From: Vitreoscilla massiliensis
GTDB taxonomy: Bacteria > Pseudomonadota > Gammaproteobacteria > Burkholderiales > Neisseriaceae
Assembly: GCF_001457815.1 (NCBI RefSeq)
Contig: NZ_LN898218.1
Coordinates: 218,612 to 237,939 of the forward strand
Direction of reading: 5' to 3'
DNA length: 19,328 bases
The notes under the pieces were generated by a model. The model made no database searches. It was not told the origin of the DNA and saw only the letters and a program-made list of their open reading frames with translations. Each line of letters starts with the position of its first letter. Positions within the stretch are counted from its first letter, which is position 1. Position numbers and translations under genes: made by a program. Shown here one piece after another: positions 5,847 through 13,406 of this stretch.

Positions 5847-8570
5847 TCAACCACACGCTAAACCGATCAGCTTGGCTGAGTACGACTGCTCAGGCTTCAC
5901 GATATTCCGGTGATGAAGTTCCCGCTCCAAGACGGCTTCAATTTTATGCAAATCTACTTCGTGAGCGCTGTTCTTTCCCTTAGCTTTAAACACGACGTCT
6001 ATTTGCTTTTCTAAATGAGGTAGCCGGTTACCATCGCCATCGACAGCAAGTTTCATGATGGAGTGAACATTGTGTCCTTTTTCGTTGGCAGCCCTTACTT
6101 CCCATACAGAAACGGTTTCACCAGCATTCAGCTCACTGGAATAGAAACCAAGGTATTCAGGATCCAGATTGCGGTATTTATCAAGCTGCTCTGCAATCAC
6201 GGGATGATCCAAACCAATCAAATGCAATTTTTCTGAATTGGTCGCTTCTTCCCGATCCGTGGTAAACAGCATTTGTTCGAGGCCATCTTTTACAAGGGCA
6301 AATTGCTTTTGTCCGCGAATCTCAATGGCTTCGCCTTCGTATGGCAAGGCTTTCTGCATAAACCGGATCAGGTCGTCTATGGATTCCTCGGTATCTGATA
6401 GTGGTGCGTAGTCATCCAAACTGAAGCCGTCCAGATCCTGGAATAGTTCAAATACCGCATCCTTAGCATGACGGGCGTTATCCATAGCCGCTTCAAGCTC
6501 CAGCCGGGTGCGTTTAAGCTCTGGGTCTTGCAGTGCCTGCGAATAAAGTTGCTGATAGTTCACCTGCTCCGATAATTGGCCAAGGATCTGTGATCGAAGG
6601 TCTTCTTCTACCTGGCCCTTCTCATCCACTTTGCCGAGCGCCTTGGCAATTTCCTCCAGTTTTTCATCCAGCAGCAGGAAAATGCGACCTTCAATGGTGT
6701 CACCCAGCACAAGGTTATAAACCTGCGCAGTATCTCGCTGTCCATAGCGGTGAATGCGGCCAATGCGCTGTTCCATATCCATTGGATTCCACGGCAGGTC
6801 AAAGTTAAACAGCACCCGAGCATGTTGCAGGTTGATACCTTCTCGACCGGCTGCCGTACAGATCATTACGCGAGGGCCATTGGCCTGTTTGAAGCGCCGT
6901 TCTGCCGCGAGCTTACTTCCGTGATCGCCACCTTTAAGCACAACCACGCCTTGGCCTGGATACGCCTTTTCAATCTGCTCTCCGAGCATTTCCACCGTAC
7001 CCAGATAGGTGGCAAATATCACAATCCGCTCCTCTGGATTTTGCTGCCATAGCACGCCCAAAGCCCCAATGAGTTTATCTACTTTGGTTTCTCGGGCTGA
7101 AGGGAATAGTCCCAGTAGTTCTTTAATGCGCAATCGCTCTTCCGGCAGGGCGTATGCCACAGCATCCATGGCCGCATCTTCAGCGGCGGCTGTTTCCAGC
7201 TCATCGGTAAAGGTATCGGATGCTGCGGCCAATTGTTCTTCGTTGATCTTTTTAAGGAGGCGACGCTTGATGTCATTCAGTATGCGGTCGATCTCAAGGT
7301 CAGAAAGGCGATCATTGCCTAAATCGAACTCGACGCGAATCTGTTCTTTCGCCTCATTAAAAGCAAAGTCTCTGGCGTCAATGTCGAGGTTTTCATCGTG
7401 CATCAAGCCCTCATGGACAGTCAGGGCCAACAGTCTTCGTCTCAAGGTGCGATGCACAGCAGCAAAGCTCGATGCAGCAATCTTTTGGAAGATCGTCATG
7501 ACAAAGCCCAGCGCCGTTCCTTTGCCGCCTTGCTTCTTCGCCAGAGCAAAACCGTCGCGCAGGTATTCATTCAAGGAATTATAGAAATCGCGCTCCTGGT
7601 CTGACATCGAAAAGGCTTCGGTATGCACCCAGCGTCTGGCAAATAGCGTGGAGCCATCGGCTTTACAGGCATCGGCTTTGGTGCGGCGGAAGATGATTGG
7701 ATTCAGGCGATGACGTTCTTCCACCATCTCGGTTTCACTGGAAAACAATGTGGGATCAAGCAAATCAATCAGCTTCCAGAAACGGAAATGATCGCCCTGA
7801 TGTGGTGTGGCCGACAGCAGAATCATATCTCTACTGTGGTCACGTAAGGCTTCTGCCAGTTTGTAATTTTGAGTTTTCCGGGCTTTACCACCTTGCTTAT
7901 AGGCAGTGCAGTGATGCGCTTCATCAAAAACAATCAAATCCCAACGAGGTGCTTCGAGTATTTTCTTGATTCTTGCAGGGCGCTTTAAGGTGTCGATACT
8001 GGCAATCAGCAGATTATGCTTCGCAAACGCATTACTGCGCCGGTCGCTGACGTCACCTTCGCGGCCGAACACTTCAAAATTCAAATTGAAAACTTCATTC
8101 AGCTCGCGGTGCCAGTTGTTAACCAGACCCGCCGGAACAACCATCAAAGCCCGGTTCAGTTCGCCACGACTGGCCAATTCCCGCAGCACTAATGCGGTTT
8201 CAATGGTTTTCCCCAAACCCACTTCATCGGCAATCAGAAAACGACGCGGGCTCGCGCAGGCAACCCTATGAGTCAGCACTACCTGATGGGGTAGCAAATC
8301 AATCTTGGCTGAAGTCAGCGAGCTAGCTGAATCCTGAAGGGGTAATTCATGCGCTTTCCAGGAGAGCCATGCTTTCGTGTCGCTATCGGTATGGCTGCCA
8401 ATACTGGCCACCACGCGCTCATTATGGCTAAGTGCCGCCACCAGGGTGCTGACGGGTACTTGTCGCTCACCCTGGGGAAAGAATACACGGGCGTAGCCAC
8501 CCGCAGCCGAGATAACAACACCCTGGCCAAATTCATAATGGCTGACGCGTTCACCGGGTTGAAAATTCAT
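5847..8570 (-). CDS. SNF2-family DNA helicase/ATPase of the PglZ-type defence operon (BrxHII/DrmD-like)
   Basis: This is a 907-residue protein from the ATG at 8570 (MNFQPGERVSHYEFGQGVV), which has AGGGG 5 nt upstream. A longer frame from 8615 overlaps the upstream gene and is less likely. The N-terminus (about residues 1-45) looks like an SH3/CarD-like RapA-type domain. Superfamily 2 motifs follow: DEVGLGKT (about 115-122), DEAH (216-219), SATPHQGD, then the C-lobe motifs IVIFATYLGT, GREGINLQHA and the arginine-finger motif QRIGRIHRYGQ. RapA/SNF2-like enzymes of this type translocate on duplex DNA. Related ones occur as BrxHII in BREX type 3 and DrmD in DISARM. It is the last gene of the operon, 11 nt after the preceding stop. 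A motor role in phage DNA sensing or remodelling is inferred. Confidence 0.9.
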   Translation of the reverse strand: MNFQPGERVSHYEFGQGVVISAAGGYARVFFPQGERQVPVSTLVAALSHNERVVASIGSHTDSDTKAWLSWKAHELPLQDSASSLTSAKIDLLPHQVVLTHRVACASPRRFLIADEVGLGKTIETALVLRELASRGELNRALMVVPAGLVNNWHRELNEVFNLNFEVFGREGDVSDRRSNAFAKHNLLIASIDTLKRPARIKKILEAPRWDLIVFDEAHHCTAYKQGGKARKTQNYKLAEALRDHSRDMILLSATPHQGDHFRFWKLIDLLDPTLFSSETEMVEERHRLNPIIFRRTKADACKADGSTLFARRWVHTEAFSMSDQERDFYNSLNEYLRDGFALAKKQGGKGTALGFVMTIFQKIAASSFAAVHRTLRRRLLALTVHEGLMHDENLDIDARDFAFNEAKEQIRVEFDLGNDRLSDLEIDRILNDIKRRLLKKINEEQLAAASDTFTDELETAAAEDAAMDAVAYALPEERLRIKELLGLFPSARETKVDKLIGALGVLWQQNPEERIVIFATYLGTVEMLGEQIEKAYPGQGVVVLKGGDHGSKLAAERRFKQANGPRVMICTAAGREGINLQHARVLFNFDLPWNPMDMEQRIGRIHRYGQRDTAQVYNLVLGDTIEGRIFLLLDEKLEEIAKALGKVDEKGQVEEDLRSQILGQLSEQVNYQQLYSQALQDPELKRTRLELEAAMDNARHAKDAVFELFQDLDGFSLDDYAPLSDTEESIDDLIRFMQKALPYEGEAIEIRGQKQFALVKDGLEQMLFTTDREEATNSEKLHLIGLDHPVIAEQLDKYRNLDPEYLGFYSSELNAGETVSVWEVRAANEKGHNVHSIMKLAVDGDGNRLPHLEKQIDVVFKAKGKNSAHEVDLHKIEAVLERELHHRNIVKPEQSYSAKLIGLACG

Positions 8571-8581
8571 GGCTACCCCTA

Positions 8582-9088
8582 TTAGCTGATCCGCTCCAGG
8601 TATAAACCCAGCCATTCGTTCGTTTTTCCACCAGAGGTGGATTCAATCCGGCGCACATCTTTTTGTGCACCGTTCCAGATGCATTGCCCTAACGGAAACA
8701 TCTGGGCATCGTATTTACCGGCCAAACACCAGTGGTAGGTACTGGTGGTCAGATCTTCTTTCCAGCGGCCCTGATCTGGCATCCAGAAAATCAACGCCGC
8801 ATCAGCATGGTTCTGGAAGTCGTAGATCATTTCGTAAATCTCTGACTCCAGCCATTCCAGAGCATCTTCTGGAGATAAAGCATCTACGGCTACGTCTAAC
8901 CCTGCCACGTATAAGCCATCGTCATTTAACAGCGGCATGTCGTCCGGCCAGCCCGCTTCGTAATAGCCGATGAACTGACGCAGACTGATCACCTGACTTG
9001 CAGCATTTAATTCAGCCAGTGTTTTGCCACACCAGAGCACTGAGATACCGCGTCGCTTCCATTTGTCGTCGGTCAGCACACCACTCAT
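8582..9088 (-). CDS. Conserved-looking 168-residue protein of the defence operon, function unknown
   Basis: I do not recognise this family. The ATG at 9088 overlaps the methyltransferase stop as ATGA and has AAGG 8 nt upstream, so it should be translationally coupled. The protein is soluble-looking and rich in Trp and acidic residues (YYEAGWPDDMP, IFWMPDQGRWKED, YHWCLAGKYDAQMFP). It has no Walker A, no zinc cluster and no transmembrane segment. It is not an obvious BrxA, BrxB or BrxF. Its position between the DUF1156 methylase and the helicase suggests an accessory subunit, for instance an adaptor of the methylase. Some DUF1156/DUF499 defence neighbourhoods carry a small DUF3780 protein, but I cannot confirm that this is one. 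Confidence 0.8.
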   Translation of the reverse strand: MSGVLTDDKWKRRGISVLWCGKTLAELNAASQVISLRQFIGYYEAGWPDDMPLLNDDGLYVAGLDVAVDALSPEDALEWLESEIYEMIYDFQNHADAALIFWMPDQGRWKEDLTTSTYHWCLAGKYDAQMFPLGQCIWNGAQKDVRRIESTSGGKTNEWLGLYLERIS

Positions 9089-12000
9089 ACTTCACCTTCC
9101 ATATCAAACAACGAGATCTGCTGTTGCACCACAGACTGGTGCTCCGCCTCCCAGCGTGTATATAGCTGGCGAGCCGTAATAGTTGCGGTACGCATAGTGC
9201 TGTCTGCGCCATTGTGTACAAGCCAATCCAACAGATGACCTAATGCCGGGTGAGGTTTGAAGTCTTCATCCAGAATTTTCTTGGTGTTGATACCGCTTTC
9301 CGGGTAACAGGCACCTACAAGCAACATAGCCTGATCGAAGTCGCGGCTAATATTTCGCCTACTTGTTAATCTATCTTGTGCAATTTCTACTGGAGATCCC
9401 CAGTAAAAAATTTTCTTTCTTTCTTCTGCCCAGCCACGATCGATAAAGTCGCCAGGGCTAATGCCTGTCCCTTTGAGGATCTTTTGCATGTGATCACGGG
9501 GAACCTCATGTTTACCGCCAAATATTCTCAAAAATTGGCGAGTGAAAGGTTCGCAAACAACTGGAGTGGACAACCCTTCTGTCTCACCCTGATCTTCCAA
9601 CAGTTGATTAATGCCTACCAAGGCTTCCTTCACTGAAAAATCACGTCCATTCTCGACATAAACCTTTCCGTAATGCTTCGAGAAATACTCAAGTGCTTTA
9701 CCACGCTTTATCACCTGAACATCAGCTTCAGGAAGACCTTCATTTTGATGGTGCTCAAGAATATTCTGTAGCTGTCTTACATCGGCCAATATCTTGCGTC
9801 TTAGTCGCGCCCAACTTACTTTCTCAGGCTCTATTAGTCTCTTTCGGCAAACATGGATGATATCGTATTCAATTAACTGAGAACCAAAAGTACCTGGCTT
9901 CCCGCCTTCACCCTTAGTTTCATCACTCCGTATTGGATAAGTTGCTTCAAGATAAAAACCAGCCTCAAACAAACTATTTAGGACTGATATCCAAGGTGCA
10001 TCCTGACTATGATGAAAAGTAAAGGCTAATATTCCTCCAGGCTTTAATGTTCTGGCTGCTTCTTTCCAGCACTCTCCTAGCAGCTTCTGGAAAAAAGCTT
10101 CAGGCTCTTGAGGGTTTCTCGCAGGATTTGTAACAACCTCAAGCGTCTTCGGAGTGTGTCTAACAGAAAAAACTGGGTTTGACTCCTGATAAAAGAGCTG
10201 CATCCAAACATAGAAAAAATCGGCTAATTCAGCATACTGAATATTATTCCCAAATGGAGGGTCTGTGATAACCAGATCCAACGAACCAGATTCGATATGA
10301 GTCAACTCTGTTGAAGAACCACAAGTGATACGATTTTGCGGAATAACTGGATCGAAAGTAGGTACCTTAGATCCTGCTCCAGTTACAATTTTTTTGAATT
10401 TATTATCAATTTGAACAAGGGCAGAATTAACTACTGTCTCCCAAGGATTTTTCGTCCATTCCAGGCCCTTTAATGTATTAGCCGCACAAGACGCCCAGTT
10501 CCCTCGTCCCAAATCAGAGAAAACGTTATTTTCTATCGATACGTACTTAGGGTGATAGTTGTTATTACTAAACAAAGGCTCAGGAGTATCTCGCTGTGGA
10601 TTCCAGAAGCAGAACATATTCTGGTTTCGAGAATATGATTGAAAAACACCTATTAATAAGTCTATCGACGCTTCCGAATATCCTTTCCCTCTAAGTAACT
10701 TTATTTCTTTCACAAAAGTAGCGAGAACCAATAGCTGCCTAGAATTAAACATATCCGCATATGTTGGGAAACCATGTTCAGCAATACTCTGTTTAGTTGT
10801 CTTCAACCCAAATGCAAGCTCTGTCCTTGGCCAGCAATCTTTAAGATCTGAATCCTTACGCGTTTCCCACTCGTTAAAAGCCTTCTTCAATTTATCAATA
10901 GACTTTTGGGTAGGAGCTCGAAAAAAACGTCCGCCATATACGCCGCTAACGTCTTTGTACTGAGGAGACAAGCAATGTTCAGCAAAAGGGGCGATGGCAC
11001 CGGATTCACCCGAAGCGCTCATAGCCGTCAACACATCTTGTTGTTTACCACAAGTTTCCTCTTGGCAGGTGAATGTTGATTTCTTTGGTATCGTTGCCTC
11101 TTTAGTAGAGAATATTTTTCCTGTTTGAGGATCTACAACGTGGTTGCCTAAACTGCCGCGTACCTCTATCAATTCTATAGTTTCGAGCCGCTTATCAAAC
11201 CATCGAGAGTTGCTCTCTGGGTTTGATAGATTTGTTCCACCCAAACGACCATTCATATCACAAGAACCGCTTCCCTTTAACCAAGCAGGTGATACCAGCA
11301 AAGTAAGATTGATCTTCTTTGTCTTCCTCAAAATTTTGGGTAAAAGTGTCGACTCTCCTTTTTTAACAACCACAGGATCTATGATTAGATGCTCACAATG
11401 CGGACAGCTAAACTCTCCATTTTTTCCGATAATCGAAAAAGGTTTTTCGGTCTCTGAAACAATAAGTTTTGCTTCAGGAGCCATTCGGGCAGATTTCAAT
11501 TCGACGTCAAAACTATGACTGCAATTTGGGCATTCAAAATCTAACCACGCACTGACTGAAAGTGATTTGACTGATACCACAGGTGATGACATCAATGGAG
11601 TGCGGTGACCACATCCGGGAGCAGCACAGGGGCCATGCTTAGCCCAGAAGGTGTAAATAACCTCCGGGCCTTCGTATACGTAGTCTTTGCGTTCTTCAGG
11701 TGTCAGAGCCAGCGGATCAAAATCATCGCCCATAACTTTGCCAGTAGAACACTGTGTCCATTTTCCTTTTTCGCCGTCAGGGCCTTCGCAAGCGTAAAAC
11801 GGCATGATCTGGGGTTTTACTTCCCGTTCGATGTGATCAAACAGTTTGTTCACTTCATCCAGATCGACATCAGCCAGTTCGTTTTTTACAACCAGCCAGG
11901 CAACCGGGTTGAGATCGTTGCCTGTCATCTGCATGCCGAGCCGCGCACCTTCTACCAATGTGGTACCGCCCCCCATGAAAATGTCAGCCACTTTCAATTT

Positions 12001-12351
12001 CCTGAAGGCTTGGTTGTCCTGGTGATTGGCGTAGTAGTTGTCCCAAACCAGCTTCGCCGCTTCAGAAGGCTCATCAGGTGCTTTGGTGGCAGCCGCAATC
12101 AACATAGAGCGGAACACGCTGGAGCGGCGACGTGCCCACCACTTACTCATCTGGTAGATTGGCTTGCCCGCATTACCTTCTATCTGCGCGATCTGGTTGA
12201 TTGGCAGAATCGGAAAATCAACTTCAAGGCAGGTTAAGGGGCGATTGGGGTCAGAAAAATCGACCGATTCCAGTTGTGCTTTTTTACCGGCACTAACGGC
12301 TTCTGCCACCAATTCTTCTGTTAGTTCTGCTTTCGTTTTGTTAGATGCCAT
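9085..12351 (-). CDS. DUF1156-type DNA methyltransferase (PglXI-like), mosaic
   Basis: This is a 1088-residue adenine-type DNA methylase. A DUF1156 signature lies in the N-terminus (EVDFPILPINQIA and SKWWARRRSSVFRSML, about residues 43-85). SAM-binding motif I follows as DIFMGGGTTLVEGARLG (123-139), then DLNPVAW (146-152). The catalytic motif IV DPPFGNN appears only near residue 697. Between them lie candidate zinc-ribbon cysteines (CAAPGC 242-247, CPNC 274-277, CPHC 316-319) and other insertions. COG1743/DUF1156 methylases serve as PglXI in BREX type 3, marking host DNA. The ATG at 12351 lies 39 nt after the pglZ stop. Base composition changes inside the gene: about 35-43% GC between roughly 9350 and 11580, versus about 52-57% on either side, suggesting replacement of the central block. 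Confidence 0.9.
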   Translation of the reverse strand: MASNKTKAELTEELVAEAVSAGKKAQLESVDFSDPNRPLTCLEVDFPILPINQIAQIEGNAGKPIYQMSKWWARRRSSVFRSMLIAAATKAPDEPSEAAKLVWDNYYANHQDNQAFRKLKVADIFMGGGTTLVEGARLGMQMTGNDLNPVAWLVVKNELADVDLDEVNKLFDHIEREVKPQIMPFYACEGPDGEKGKWTQCSTGKVMGDDFDPLALTPEERKDYVYEGPEVIYTFWAKHGPCAAPGCGHRTPLMSSPVVSVKSLSVSAWLDFECPNCSHSFDVELKSARMAPEAKLIVSETEKPFSIIGKNGEFSCPHCEHLIIDPVVVKKGESTLLPKILRKTKKINLTLLVSPAWLKGSGSCDMNGRLGGTNLSNPESNSRWFDKRLETIELIEVRGSLGNHVVDPQTGKIFSTKEATIPKKSTFTCQEETCGKQQDVLTAMSASGESGAIAPFAEHCLSPQYKDVSGVYGGRFFRAPTQKSIDKLKKAFNEWETRKDSDLKDCWPRTELAFGLKTTKQSIAEHGFPTYADMFNSRQLLVLATFVKEIKLLRGKGYSEASIDLLIGVFQSYSRNQNMFCFWNPQRDTPEPLFSNNNYHPKYVSIENNVFSDLGRGNWASCAANTLKGLEWTKNPWETVVNSALVQIDNKFKKIVTGAGSKVPTFDPVIPQNRITCGSSTELTHIESGSLDLVITDPPFGNNIQYAELADFFYVWMQLFYQESNPVFSVRHTPKTLEVVTNPARNPQEPEAFFQKLLGECWKEAARTLKPGGILAFTFHHSQDAPWISVLNSLFEAGFYLEATYPIRSDETKGEGGKPGTFGSQLIEYDIIHVCRKRLIEPEKVSWARLRRKILADVRQLQNILEHHQNEGLPEADVQVIKRGKALEYFSKHYGKVYVENGRDFSVKEALVGINQLLEDQGETEGLSTPVVCEPFTRQFLRIFGGKHEVPRDHMQKILKGTGISPGDFIDRGWAEERKKIFYWGSPVEIAQDRLTSRRNISRDFDQAMLLVGACYPESGINTKKILDEDFKPHPALGHLLDWLVHNGADSTMRTATITARQLYTRWEAEHQSVVQQQISLFDMEGEV

Positions 12352-12390
12352 AAAAATACTTATCCAAAGGGCAGCACAGAATGCTGACCA

Positions 12391-13389
12391 TTAATTATTC
12401 AGTTTCGACAATTCAATAAAGGGTACAGCCACTTCTAACAGGCTCAGCCCACCATGGGCCAAGCTTGGGTAGCCGCCTTGTGAGCGCCATTTTTTTCGGC
12501 CCAGCACAATGTTCCAGTTGCCATGCTGTGTTGTCAGTACCTGAGATAATGGCGGTACCCAATGCTGTTCGGTTTTTGCGTCTTTCACTTCGTTATTACG
12601 CCCTGACTTAAATTGCCCTTTCAAATAGGCTTTTTGGTCTTCCGGGTAAACGTCAGGAAACAACGCGGGGTTTGAATACCCATGGTCGGCAGTAATAACC
12701 AGACGACGGCCCGTGGCCAGTTTGTCGATGAAGGCCCAGAATTCATCGCCGGTTAATACGGCTGCGGCTTCTTTCGCCAACACCCGATAACCGGCCCCCT
12801 GTTCTGCCAGGTGATGCATGCGTTCATCAGGCCAGTGATGCCAGAAAATAATATTCGGGTCAGCCTTGATCAGAGATGCGCAATCCACCCATGGCAAGTC
12901 GGTGGACTCAGTGAAGGCTTCAGGGAAAGCAGCACTATTCCCCTGGTTGTTTTGCAATCTGGTGCGCTGCCCAAACCCCATGGCCCGAGCAAACGGAGTG
13001 GTATCACCGGGTAGCTCAGAGGCGGTCGCACCGGCGCTGTGAACGGTGTAGCCCCGCTGCTGCGCACTTTCGAGAATCCAGGGCGCTTCGCGGAGCGACA
13101 ATGCATCCAGAATCAGGATGGCTTTTGGTGTTGTCTGGCGTTGCCAGAATGCTTTCAGAGCATCTGCCGTTTTTGGCGAAGCACTTTCGAACGATGCCCA
13201 CAGATCCCAGGCACTGCCTGCCAACACGTCATCCAAGGGTTTGATGGCTCTATCCCGCTCGGTTGTTTTTGCATCCGCCAGATCCTGCCTGATCGGTTCT
13301 GCAAACAGGGGCCAGAGGGCCGAAAAAATTTTCGGCCACGCTTCCTGTGCGGGCAGTCTGTGTATATCAGCGATCAGTGACTTATCCAT
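12391..13389 (-). CDS. pglZ: Compact PglZ-domain protein (alkaline phosphatase superfamily)
   Basis: This 332-residue protein shows the metal-site pattern of the alkaline-phosphatase fold as seen in PglZ: ILILDALSLREAPWI (metal Asp95, probable nucleophile Ser98), HHWPDERMHH (184-193), VITADHGYSNP (Asp235, His236) and AHGGLSLLEVAVPF (His312). PglZ is the hallmark of Pgl/BREX defence, where it interacts with the methylase and is needed for protection. Those PglZ proteins are usually about 650-900 residues; this one is little more than the catalytic domain with a short helical N-terminus. The start and end look natural: the ATG at 13389 is 17 nt after the ATPase stop, and the C-terminus ends soon after the conserved HGG/PFIEL segment. 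It is therefore a small variant rather than a fragment. Confidence 0.88.
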   Translation of the reverse strand: MDKSLIADIHRLPAQEAWPKIFSALWPLFAEPIRQDLADAKTTERDRAIKPLDDVLAGSAWDLWASFESASPKTADALKAFWQRQTTPKAILILDALSLREAPWILESAQQRGYTVHSAGATASELPGDTTPFARAMGFGQRTRLQNNQGNSAAFPEAFTESTDLPWVDCASLIKADPNIIFWHHWPDERMHHLAEQGAGYRVLAKEAAAVLTGDEFWAFIDKLATGRRLVITADHGYSNPALFPDVYPEDQKAYLKGQFKSGRNNEVKDAKTEQHWVPPLSQVLTTQHGNWNIVLGRKKWRSQGGYPSLAHGGLSLLEVAVPFIELSKLNN

Positions 13390-13406
13390 ATGCTTTCGCT
13401 CGTCGA

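Noticed and set aside
7009..7584. Ser/Arg-rich plus-strand frame of 191 codons, and other long frames opposite the operon genes
   Set aside because: They are antisense shadows of the helicase, methylase and ATPase genes, with low-complexity composition and no ribosome-binding sites or domains.
8571..8615. Longer helicase start giving 15 extra N-terminal residues
   Set aside because: It overlaps the preceding gene and lacks a good ribosome-binding site. The ATG at 8570 has AGGGG at proper distance and begins at the conserved RapA-like N-terminal domain.
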